Source: Aliishimia sp963678085 (GTDB lineage Bacteria > Pseudomonadota > Alphaproteobacteria > Rhodobacterales > Rhodobacteraceae). From it: a stretch of 64,000 bases of DNA. The stretch is from positions 3,224,001 to 3,288,000 of the forward strand of contig OY782680.1 in the NCBI GenBank assembly GCA_963678085.1, read 5' to 3'. Every line of letters starts with the position of its first letter. The stretch's first letter is position 1. This document shows, piece after piece, positions 7,831 through 13,932 of this stretch. The translations under genes and the position numbers were made by a program. A model generated the notes under the pieces. That model was not told the DNA's origin and searched no databases. It saw only the letters and a list, made by a program, of their open reading frames with translations.

Positions 7831-8310
7831 ATGAGCAAAGCAACCTTAGATGTAGACAAAATACTTGAGAGCCTAAAGCCCGATACCGGCATACCAGGAA
7901 CTCTCACAACGTCCTTTTTCTATAAGAACGTGCCCGTTACGCTTCGCATAGACCCGGAGGAGACGATTGAAGACGCCCTTCAGGCCGCGCGCAACGTGCT
8001 GTTAAGGTTAACAGATCTTGAACAGGCCGCCAGGGGAATTGCCGCAAGAGATCTGCTCAAGACCTATAATGAAAACTGGCGTTCCTATTATGAAATGCAA
8101 GAGGATGGCAGCTACATCGACGTCGAAAATCCCCCGCTAAATTCATCTCAATTCCAAGCTGCGATGTCCCTCACCGCGCTCTGTGTGACTGGCCCGCCTG
8201 ATCTTACGTTTTACTATTGCGATGGCGATATGTTCGCCGGCCACAGCATCGTCGTCACCGCCCCCGGAGGGGCAGACTTCACAGATGCCTATGCGGAAAT
8301 CATGGGGTAA
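7831..8310 (+). CDS. DUF2262-like protein
   Basis: A 159-residue soluble protein resembling the uncharacterised DUF2262 family. Features are a middle segment with LRIDPEETIEDALQAAR, a helix with AARDLLKTYNENWR, and a C-terminal region FYYCDGDMFAGHSIVVT, where DUF2262 members have a DGDLFWGHSI-type motif. It begins 11 bases after the previous gene, so M50 protease, membrane protein and this gene look like one transcription unit. Function unknown. The family call is from remembered motif similarity. Confidence 0.65.
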   Translation: MSKATLDVDKILESLKPDTGIPGTLTTSFFYKNVPVTLRIDPEETIEDALQAARNVLLRLTDLEQAARGIAARDLLKTYNENWRSYYEMQEDGSYIDVENPPLNSSQFQAAMSLTALCVTGPPDLTFYYCDGDMFAGHSIVVTAPGGADFTDAYAEIMG

Positions 8311-8342
8311 ATCCTGCCCTGAACGAGTGACCTTTGCGCGAC

Positions 8343-8404
8343 GCGCCCCCTTCATTTGGCTAAAAATACCTTGCGGGGGTGTGGGGGTGCAAAACCCCCA
8401 CGGC
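8343..8404 (+). repeat. Dispersed repeat B, copy 1
   Basis: About 62 bases, nearly identical to copies at 15531-15592 (inverted) and 31551-31613. It starts with GCGCCCCCTTCATTTGG and ends in an 8-bp hairpin, GTGGGGGT-GCAAA-ACCCCCAC. It lies between the convergent DUF2262-like and LysR genes, where the hairpin could act as a bidirectional end-of-transcript structure. There is no strong T-tract after it. Confidence 0.85.
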
Positions 8405-8449
8405 GCAGACCTGCGGGATTTCCCGCCACCGGCTACGTCTCACCGCCCC

Positions 8450-9415
8450 CTAATCTTCTAGCACCTCAAACTCTCCTTTAAGCCAGGGCAGCGCCGCGAT
8501 GGCTGGATCGATCATTTGCATTTGCACCAAATCGCGCAGCATGCGGGCGATCTCTTGGGGCACGGAGCCCGCCCAACCAGCCCCGGCATAAAGCATAATC
8601 TCGCGTGCGAACGGGGCCATGGGCAGCGGGTGCACATCTAAATCGGCATGAAACCGGCCCGCGCGCATATAGCCCAAAGGCGTTGTAATCGCCCAGCCAA
8701 TCCCGCGCGCCACCATGGCCATCAGCGCCAGATGCGCGCCCACCTCAAAGCGGGTTTCAAATTGCGGCTCAAGCCGCGCCATTTGGCTTTCGATCTGCTG
8801 CGCAATCACTTGGCTGCTATCATAGCGCAAAAATGGCGCGCAGCGCAGCGCCGCAAAATCGCTTGGTGCCCCGCCGAGCATCCCCTTGGGCACCACCAGC
8901 ACGAAAGGATCGCGCACCAGCGGATAGGCCGTCACACCGGCGGGCGTCGCCCCGAGCGCAGCAGCCACCCCAAGATGCAGCTCCTTCGCCTCAAGCTGTG
9001 TCATAATTTGGTGGCTGGGGGCGGTGATCAGTCGAAACTGGCTGCGCGACAGGCTCTTGGCCAAAAGCGTGACAAGGCGCGGCGTGATCTCATTGTCAAA
9101 ATCATCAATCAGTCCCAGCGACAGCGATTGGATATGCGCCAAATCCACCACAGTCAGCTCGGTCTGCCCGAGCCGCAGCTGCGCTAGCGCCGCATCCACC
9201 CGTGCCCGAAAACTCTGACCCGCAGGGGTGAGCTGCATGGGTCGTTTGCTATGATCCACCAGCGGCGCGCCCAAAGCCGTTTCAAGCTTTTTCAGCTGCT
9301 GGCTTACCGCAGGCTGCGAGAGCCCCGTGGCCTGCGCCGCTTGCGCAACCGAGCCCGAATTTGCCAGCGCCTCAAAAATCTCAAGCGCGCGCAGAGTTAC
9401 ACCTTTATGGATCAT
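8450..9415 (-). CDS. LysR-family transcriptional regulator
   Basis: A 321-residue LTTR. The N-terminal winged helix-turn-helix is clear (LRALEIFEALANSGSVAQAA, then GLSQPAVSQQLKKLE, residues about 6-45), followed by the LysR substrate-binding domain. The start at 9415 (MIHKGVTLRALEIF) matches the usual LTTR N-terminus; the longer open frame upstream would add an unlikely arginine-rich segment. It is transcribed divergently from the nitrilase-family gene at 9519, 104 bases away, so by the usual LysR arrangement it probably controls that gene. The inducer is unknown. Confidence 0.9.
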   Translation of the reverse strand: MIHKGVTLRALEIFEALANSGSVAQAAQATGLSQPAVSQQLKKLETALGAPLVDHSKRPMQLTPAGQSFRARVDAALAQLRLGQTELTVVDLAHIQSLSLGLIDDFDNEITPRLVTLLAKSLSRSQFRLITAPSHQIMTQLEAKELHLGVAAALGATPAGVTAYPLVRDPFVLVVPKGMLGGAPSDFAALRCAPFLRYDSSQVIAQQIESQMARLEPQFETRFEVGAHLALMAMVARGIGWAITTPLGYMRAGRFHADLDVHPLPMAPFAREIMLYAGAGWAGSVPQEIARMLRDLVQMQMIDPAIAALPWLKGEFEVLED

Positions 9416-9518
9416 AGCCGCTGATGTTGCACAATTTCGCCGCGCAGGAAAGGCAGATGATTTACGCTTTGCACGGCGCCCTCTCGGCTCTAAGCTTGTC
9501 GGCAAAGGGGAGAGGCAC

Positions 9519-10427
9519 ATGGTCAAAATCGCAACATCCGCCTATGCATTAAGCCCGCTGAGCTCATGGGCAGAATATGAGGACAAGATCGCAGATTGGG
9601 TCGCGCGCGCGGCGAAAGAGGGCTCTGATCTGCTCGTCTTTCCAGAATATGCGGCGATGGAGCTGGCGACACTGGCAGGGCCGCAAACAGCGAGCGATTT
9701 AGAGGCCGCCTCCCATGCCGTGTCCGAGCGTTTGCCAGAGGCCGATACGCTGCACCGCAAACTGGCGCGTGAATTTCAGGTGCATATCCTGGCCGGCAGC
9801 GCGCCTTGTTTTGATGCGTCCGTGCATGCAAGCCGCCCCGTGAACCGCGCCCGTCTCTTTACCCCAAGCGGTGAGATGGGCGTGCAGGACAAGCAAATCA
9901 TGACCCGCTTTGAAGCCGAGATCTGGGATGTGGTGCCCGGCGGTCCCTTGCGCCTGTTTGACACCAGCCTTGGGAAAATCGGCATCTTGATCTGCTATGA
10001 CAGCGAATTCCCCTTGCTGGGGCGGGCACTATCCGAGGCCGATATCATCTTGGTACCGTCCGTAACCGAGGCGCTTTGCGGCCATACCCGCGTGTGCATC
10101 GGCTCACGGGCGCGCGCGCTTGAGCAGCAATGCATCACGGCCATGTCATCATTGGTGGGCACCGCCCATTGGACCGAGGCCGTGGATGTGTCCGTGGGAC
10201 GGGGCGGCATTTTTGCCCCGCCCGATAAAGGCTTTCCTGAAACCGGCATCATCGCCCAAGGCGACCTGAACGTGCCCGCCTGGACCTATGGCGAGGTGGA
10301 TTTGGCCCAAATTCACCATGTGCGCCAAGATGGGGGCGTGCTCAACCGCCGTGATTGGGCCGGCCAAGAGCGCAGCGGACCAGAGCCCGAGCGCGTCACA
10401 TTAACCACGCAAATGGAACCTGCATAA
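9519..10427 (+). CDS. Carbon-nitrogen hydrolase (nitrilase superfamily)
   Basis: A 302-residue enzyme hydrolysing a C-N bond in an amide or related compound. The Glu-Lys-Cys triad can be seen: FPEYAAME (Glu about 43), DKQIM (Lys about 127), and ICYDSEFP (Cys about 161). A good Shine-Dalgarno (GGGGAGAGG) precedes the ATG at 9519. The layout suggests the amidase branch, not a true nitrilase, because the motif around Cys is CYDSEFP. It is divergent from the LysR gene, which may regulate it. Substrate not deducible. Confidence 0.88.
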   Translation: MVKIATSAYALSPLSSWAEYEDKIADWVARAAKEGSDLLVFPEYAAMELATLAGPQTASDLEAASHAVSERLPEADTLHRKLAREFQVHILAGSAPCFDASVHASRPVNRARLFTPSGEMGVQDKQIMTRFEAEIWDVVPGGPLRLFDTSLGKIGILICYDSEFPLLGRALSEADIILVPSVTEALCGHTRVCIGSRARALEQQCITAMSSLVGTAHWTEAVDVSVGRGGIFAPPDKGFPETGIIAQGDLNVPAWTYGEVDLAQIHHVRQDGGVLNRRDWAGQERSGPEPERVTLTTQMEPA

Positions 10428-10509
10428 GTTAACACTTGAAAAACACCCCCAACTGCCGCATGTACCACTCGTCCGTTGTTCCAGGCGGGCGATATGTAAA
10501 GGAGAGACC

Positions 10510-10728
10510 ATGGCCAAGGAAGAACTGCTCGAATTTCCTGGTGTCGTAAAGGAACTCCTGCCGAATGCGACATTCCGGGTCGAGCTGGAGAACGGCCATG
10601 AGATCATCGCACATACGGCAGGAAAGATGCGCAAGAACCGAATCCGGGTGCTTGCGGGCGACAAAGTGCAGGTGGAAATGACCCCCTATGATCTGACTAA
10701 GGGCCGGATCAATTACCGCTTCAAATAA
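10510..10728 (+). CDS. infA: Translation initiation factor IF-1
   Basis: A 72-residue S1/OB-fold protein that occupies the ribosomal A site during initiation. The sequence follows the family from MAKEELLEFPGVVKELLPNA through ITAGKMRK-like (HTAGKMRKNRIRVLAGDKV) to the conserved end KGRINYRFK. GGAGA lies 6 bases before the ATG. It heads a tight unit with maf, an RNase E/G gene and yacG, an arrangement common in Rhodobacterales. The end of the gene overlaps the probable start of maf. Confidence 0.97.
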   Translation: MAKEELLEFPGVVKELLPNATFRVELENGHEIIAHTAGKMRKNRIRVLAGDKVQVEMTPYDLTKGRINYRFK

Positions 10729-11299
10729 TCCGAAACTGATTCTCGGCTCTGGCTCGCCGCGGCGGTTAGAGCTTTTGGCGCAGATCGGGATTGTGCCCGA
10801 TGCGGTGCGCCCTCCCGATATTGATGAAGATCCCCGCAAGGGAGAGCTGCCCCGCCCCTATTGCAACCGCATCTCGCGCGAAAAGCTCGCCGCGGTGCAG
10901 GCGGACCCGGATGATATCGTGCTCTGCGCCGATACCACCGTTGCGATGGGTCGCCGTATCTTGGGCAAGCCGGAAAATATCGCCGAGGCCGAAGCCTTTT
11001 TGCGTGCTATGTCCGGGCGGCGTCACCGGGTGATTACCGCCGTGTGCGTGCGGCGCGGCGCGCAAGTGTGGCAAAAAGATGTGGTCAGCCAGGTGAAAAT
11101 GAAACAGCTATCAGACGCGGAAATCGCCCGCTATCTCGCCACAGGTGACTGGCAGGGCAAAGCGGGCGGCTGGGGTATTCAAGGGCCCGCAGCGGCCTTT
11201 ATTCCTTGGATATCTGGCTCTTTCTCCGCGATTGTCGGCCTGCCTCTGCATGAGAGCGCAAACCTGCTGCAAGCGGCTGGCTATCGGTGGCAGACGTGA
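10712..11299 (+). CDS. maf: Maf-family nucleotide pyrophosphatase, non-canonical start
   Basis: Maf proteins hydrolyse non-canonical or modified nucleoside triphosphates. The conserved N-terminal motif (LILGSGSPRRLELL) and the catalytic ADTTVAMG region are both present, and the C-terminal YRWQT-like end is normal. However, no ATG, GTG or TTG lies in frame before the motif; an in-frame ATG at 10688 is followed at once by a stop. The best candidate is ATT at 10712 with AAGGG about 8 bases upstream, giving (M)TASNNPKLILGSGSPRR; CTG at 10736 is an alternative. The first ordinary start, TTG at 10775, would remove the active-site motif. The 3' end overlaps the next gene by 13 bases. Confidence 0.85.
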   Translation: MTASNNPKLILGSGSPRRLELLAQIGIVPDAVRPPDIDEDPRKGELPRPYCNRISREKLAAVQADPDDIVLCADTTVAMGRRILGKPENIAEAEAFLRAMSGRRHRVITAVCVRRGAQVWQKDVVSQVKMKQLSDAEIARYLATGDWQGKAGGWGIQGPAAAFIPWISGSFSAIVGLPLHESANLLQAAGYRWQT

Positions 11300-12297
11300 A
11301 GGGCCGTCAGGTTATCCTGGGCCAGCATAAAGGGCGCGATGGGGCGGCTTTGCTGGTGGATGGCGTGCTGCAAGATTTGCTGCTGGACCATGATGCCCCC
11401 CGCCCCGGCACCATCTACCGCGCCCGCGCCGATCGCCCCGTCAAAGGTCAGGGAGGTATGTTCCTGCACACGCCCGATGGCTCGGCTTTCCTGCGCGGCG
11501 TGAAAGGGCTCGCCCCCGGCGATCAGCTTTTAGTGCAAGTGGCTGGCCATGCAGAGCGCGGCAAGGCTATCCCCGTGACCGCCAAGCTCCTGTTCAAAAG
11601 CCGCTATGTGATCGTGACGCCAGAGGCCCCCGGCATCAACATCTCGCGCGCAATCAAAGATGAAGAAGAACGCCTGCGCATCCGCGCGAGTGCCGAAACA
11701 GAAAATGCCGAGACCTCGGGCTATGGGCTGATTCTGCGCTCCTCCTGCCAAAATGCCCCCGATGAGGCGATCACCGAAGACGTTGAGGCGATGATCGACA
11801 TGGCCCGCGCGATTCTCTCCGACGAGGGCCGCGATGTGGAAAAACTGCTGGAAGGCCCCGACCCGGCCGAGCTGGCCTGGCGCGAATGGGCCACCGGGGA
11901 CATCATCGAAGAGCCCCTGGGTGAATATGTCTCGCAGGCCCGCAAAGCCACGCAAAACCTGCCCAGCGGCGGCTCCATGTCTGTTGAGGCCACCCGCGCC
12001 GTGGTCGCTGTCGATATCAATACCGGAGGGGATACCTCGCCCGCAGCCGGCCTGAAAGCCAATCTCGCCGCCGCAAAAGAACTGCCCCGCCAGCTGCGCC
12101 TCAAAGGGCTTGGCGGACAAGTGGTGGTAGATTTCGCCCCCATGCCCAAGAAAGACCGGCGAACCCTGGAAAACGCCCTGCGCGCCGCGCTGAAATCCGA
12201 TGAGGTGGAAACCAGCATGATCGGCTGGACCCAGATGGGCCTCTTTGAGCTCAGCCGCAAACGCGCCCGCGTTCCACTTGCGGAGATCCTATCATGA
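11287..12297 (+). CDS. Ribonuclease E/G family protein
   Basis: A 336-residue protein with the catalytic core of the RNase E/G family, which cleaves single-stranded RNA. Recognisable stretches are VVAVDINTGGD (metal-binding aspartates, DxN type) and GGQVVVDFAPM. It lacks the long C-terminal scaffold of RNase E and seems to have a shortened or divergent S1 region, and no CPxCxGxG zinc-link is visible, so it is closer to a compact RNase G-like paralogue. Translation starts at a GTG overlapping the end of maf, and its stop overlaps the yacG start (ATGA). A full-length RNase E gene is expected elsewhere in the genome. Confidence 0.85.
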   Translation: MADVKGRQVILGQHKGRDGAALLVDGVLQDLLLDHDAPRPGTIYRARADRPVKGQGGMFLHTPDGSAFLRGVKGLAPGDQLLVQVAGHAERGKAIPVTAKLLFKSRYVIVTPEAPGINISRAIKDEEERLRIRASAETENAETSGYGLILRSSCQNAPDEAITEDVEAMIDMARAILSDEGRDVEKLLEGPDPAELAWREWATGDIIEEPLGEYVSQARKATQNLPSGGSMSVEATRAVVAVDINTGGDTSPAAGLKANLAAAKELPRQLRLKGLGGQVVVDFAPMPKKDRRTLENALRAALKSDEVETSMIGWTQMGLFELSRKRARVPLAEILS

Positions 12298-12473
12298 GCT
12301 GCCCCATCTGCGCCGCCGAGAGTGACACCAAATACCGCCCCTTCTGCTGCAAACGCTGCGCCGATATAGATCTGGGCCGCTGGATAAGCGGCACCTACGC
12401 CCTACCCTCAGAAGAGCCTGCAGAGGCGGACGAGCTTTTTCACGAATATAGCGCGCCCCAAACACTGAACTGA
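12294..12473 (+). CDS. yacG: DNA gyrase inhibitor / zinc-binding protein YacG
   Basis: A 59-residue zinc protein. The four-cysteine site is present as CPIC near the N-terminus and CCKRC about 12 residues later, followed by DLGRWISGTYALP, a hallmark of YacG. In E. coli YacG binds GyrB and blocks DNA binding. The ATG overlaps the stop of the RNase gene as ATGA, which implies translational coupling. Short but unambiguous. Confidence 0.93.
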   Translation: MSCPICAAESDTKYRPFCCKRCADIDLGRWISGTYALPSEEPAEADELFHEYSAPQTLN

Positions 12474-12484
12474 GTGCCCGCATC

Positions 12485-13471
12485 CTATCCGCTCGCGCCC
12501 CAAATCAGTTGATGCTCCCAACGTTCTGGAAATCCCGCAGAAGATAAACCCACCTGCGGCGGTAATTCCGCACCCAAAACCATATCTCGCACACGTAAGT
12601 GCCATTCTGTGCGCGGATGAAAGCATCTTAGCAAGTAAGCCATAACGACGAGAGCCCCGTAGAGTTTCTGCGTAGGCGCAGCGCCTTTAGCTTTTCTGTC
12701 TCTGAGATGTTGGAATTCTCCAAAATCCGACCCTTTTGGGAGGCCAGGGCTATTGGTCAAGTTCTTGTTCCACACGCGAGAATGGTGCGCGCAGTCATTT
12801 CGCAGATCATTGAGCGCATTAACCCAACTTTCCAAAGTCTTTGATTGTAAGTTGGGGTGAATTCGCGCAGCTATTGCGTCTTTGTGTTTATCTTGCAGAT
12901 GCTGGAGAATAAACGTCATGTTCCCCCAATCCCATGTGCCAGCCTCAACCCAGATTGGCGGATCCCCAAGATAATTTCTCCGAAAATGTTTTGCATAGTC
13001 CGCTTTTGATCTTCGGAAAGCCTCGCCCAGCTTTTCAGTGAACCGTTCAATGGGGGTGTCCCCATCGGCGTCTCGCTCTCTAACACTCGGTTTGTATGAG
13101 CGCAGATCGCGATGCCCATGCATATTTATCGCGCCGAGAACATCAACGATGTAAGCGCGGATTGCTATCTCGATGCGCTCGATAGCGTCCGTGATCTCAA
13201 GGCGTATACGTTTATCCCAAAGATAGAATTGAACAACGTGGTCAAAGCTGGTCCCCGCACGAAACCGATCACATCGAACCTTATTTCCGCTTTGGGGCAA
13301 AGTGCAAAAATCGCGAAACGGATAGTAGAACGCACTTAAACGATAGTAGCCAATTCTCTCAACCAGGCGGCGCGCATAGTCTCTATCAGGGATGGTCATG
13401 CCACGAGATGCCATCAAATCAAGACATTCATCGACAGTAGAATAGCGCTTAGGATACGGGAGCCTAGCCAA
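12485..13471 (-). CDS. Abi-like protein (Abi_2/AbiD-AbiF type)
   Basis: A 328-residue protein of the Abi_2 family, related to lactococcal abortive-infection proteins AbiD and AbiF. Typical parts are the N-terminal DECLDLMASRGM, the motif RIGYYRLSAFYYPFRD, and a C-terminal region with LNDLRNDCAHHSRVWN, whose R-N-x-C-A-H-H pattern is the R-x4-6-H active site of HEPN ribonucleases. It starts with TTG at 13471. Local DNA is more A+T-rich than its neighbours, and the gene interrupts an otherwise housekeeping stretch, so it was probably acquired. A phage-defence role is inferred; no second defence gene adjoins it. Confidence 0.85.
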   Translation of the reverse strand: MARLPYPKRYSTVDECLDLMASRGMTIPDRDYARRLVERIGYYRLSAFYYPFRDFCTLPQSGNKVRCDRFRAGTSFDHVVQFYLWDKRIRLEITDAIERIEIAIRAYIVDVLGAINMHGHRDLRSYKPSVRERDADGDTPIERFTEKLGEAFRRSKADYAKHFRRNYLGDPPIWVEAGTWDWGNMTFILQHLQDKHKDAIAARIHPNLQSKTLESWVNALNDLRNDCAHHSRVWNKNLTNSPGLPKGSDFGEFQHLRDRKAKGAAPTQKLYGALVVMAYLLRCFHPRTEWHLRVRDMVLGAELPPQVGLSSAGFPERWEHQLIWGASG

Positions 13472-13556
13472 AACATCTATCTTTAAATAAGAAGACCGGG
13501 CTGTAACAAGAACACAAGGTCAAGCCAGGGAGCGCCGGTCATAATGCAAGATATTC

Positions 13557-13775
13557 CTAGTATTCATGGCTCCCAAAGTCAAGATTTTTGTTCGCTCTCA
13601 GCGAAAGTAGCAACGTTTTAGTATCAAACACGAATTTAACAATTCCCGCAACGCGCCCGGTTTGGCTGCGTTTATGAGACACATAAGAAATAGCATGCTC
13701 CACATACCAGGAAATTTTCCACTTTTCATTTACCTTTCCCTCGGTATAACTGTCCCCATGAGGATGACCCAACAT
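13557..13775 (-). CDS. Hypothetical 72-residue reading frame, doubtful
   Basis: An open frame in A+T-rich DNA between the Abi gene and leuA. The protein (starting MLGHPHGDSY) has no signal peptide or family motif that I recognise. Its 5' end lies across the predicted leuA promoter and leader peptide on the opposite strand, which argues against a normal gene. A shorter form from an internal GTG is possible. It may be a chance frame or a remnant brought in with the Abi gene. Confidence 0.25.
   Translation of the reverse strand: MLGHPHGDSYTEGKVNEKWKISWYVEHAISYVSHKRSQTGRVAGIVKFVFDTKTLLLSLRANKNLDFGSHEY
13723..13750 (+). promoter_or_regulatory. Predicted promoter of the leuA leader
   Basis: A sigma-70-like pair: TTTTCA at 13723-13728, a 16-base spacer, and TATAAC at 13745-13750. 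Transcription would begin about 7-8 bases after the -10 element, at 13757-13758, which is exactly where the ATG of the leader peptide lies. This predicts a leaderless leader-peptide mRNA. Confidence 0.55.
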
Positions 13776-13829
13776 ATCGCTGCTGCGCGTCTTTGCGCCC
13801 TGGGTCTGCTATGCCTATCGCGCCTCTGA
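13758..13829 (+). CDS. Leucine-rich leader peptide of leuA
   Basis: A 23-codon frame with the sequence MRMTQHIAAARL... in which the last 12 residues include six leucines (residues 12, 15, 17, 18, 20 and 23), and the stop is TGA at 13827-13829. A leucine-rich short frame immediately before leuA and overlapping a strong hairpin is the hallmark of ribosome-dependent attenuation. No Shine-Dalgarno is visible; the ATG lies at the predicted transcription start, as in the leaderless trpL of Sinorhizobium meliloti. A second in-frame ATG is at 13764. Confidence 0.7.
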   Translation: MRMTQHIAAARLCALGLLCLSRL

Positions 13830-13902
13830 GCGTGCCCTGCGGGTGCGTCCGCTCAGAGGAGGCCTGATCGCACCCAAGAGATTCGCACTCAAGAGACAGG
13901 CC
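13823..13902 (+). promoter_or_regulatory. Competing hairpins between leader peptide and leuA
   Basis: Three stems can be drawn. Stem 1 pairs CCTCTGAGCG (13823-13832, overlapping the leader stop) with CGCTCAGAGG (13850-13859), 10 perfect pairs. Stem 2 pairs GGGTGCG (13841-13847, in the loop of stem 1) with CGCACCC (13869-13875). Stem 3 pairs GGCCTG (13861-13866) with CAGGCC (13897-13902). Stems 1 and 2 cannot form together as simple hairpins, as expected for an attenuator switch. No U-run follows any stem, so termination might be Rho-dependent or control may be translational; the right arm of stem 1 also covers an AGGAGG (13856-13861). Confidence 0.6.
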
Positions 13903-13932
13903 AGGACATTGGCGAGAACACGAGATATACCC

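Noticed and set aside
8343..8404. Repeat B considered as an ordinary Rho-independent terminator
   Set aside because: The hairpin is strong but no T-run follows on either strand, and the non-hairpin half is equally conserved; it is kept as a repeat.
12473..12490. Possible tRNA after yacG
   Set aside because: Only 11 bases separate yacG from the end of the Abi gene; there is no room.
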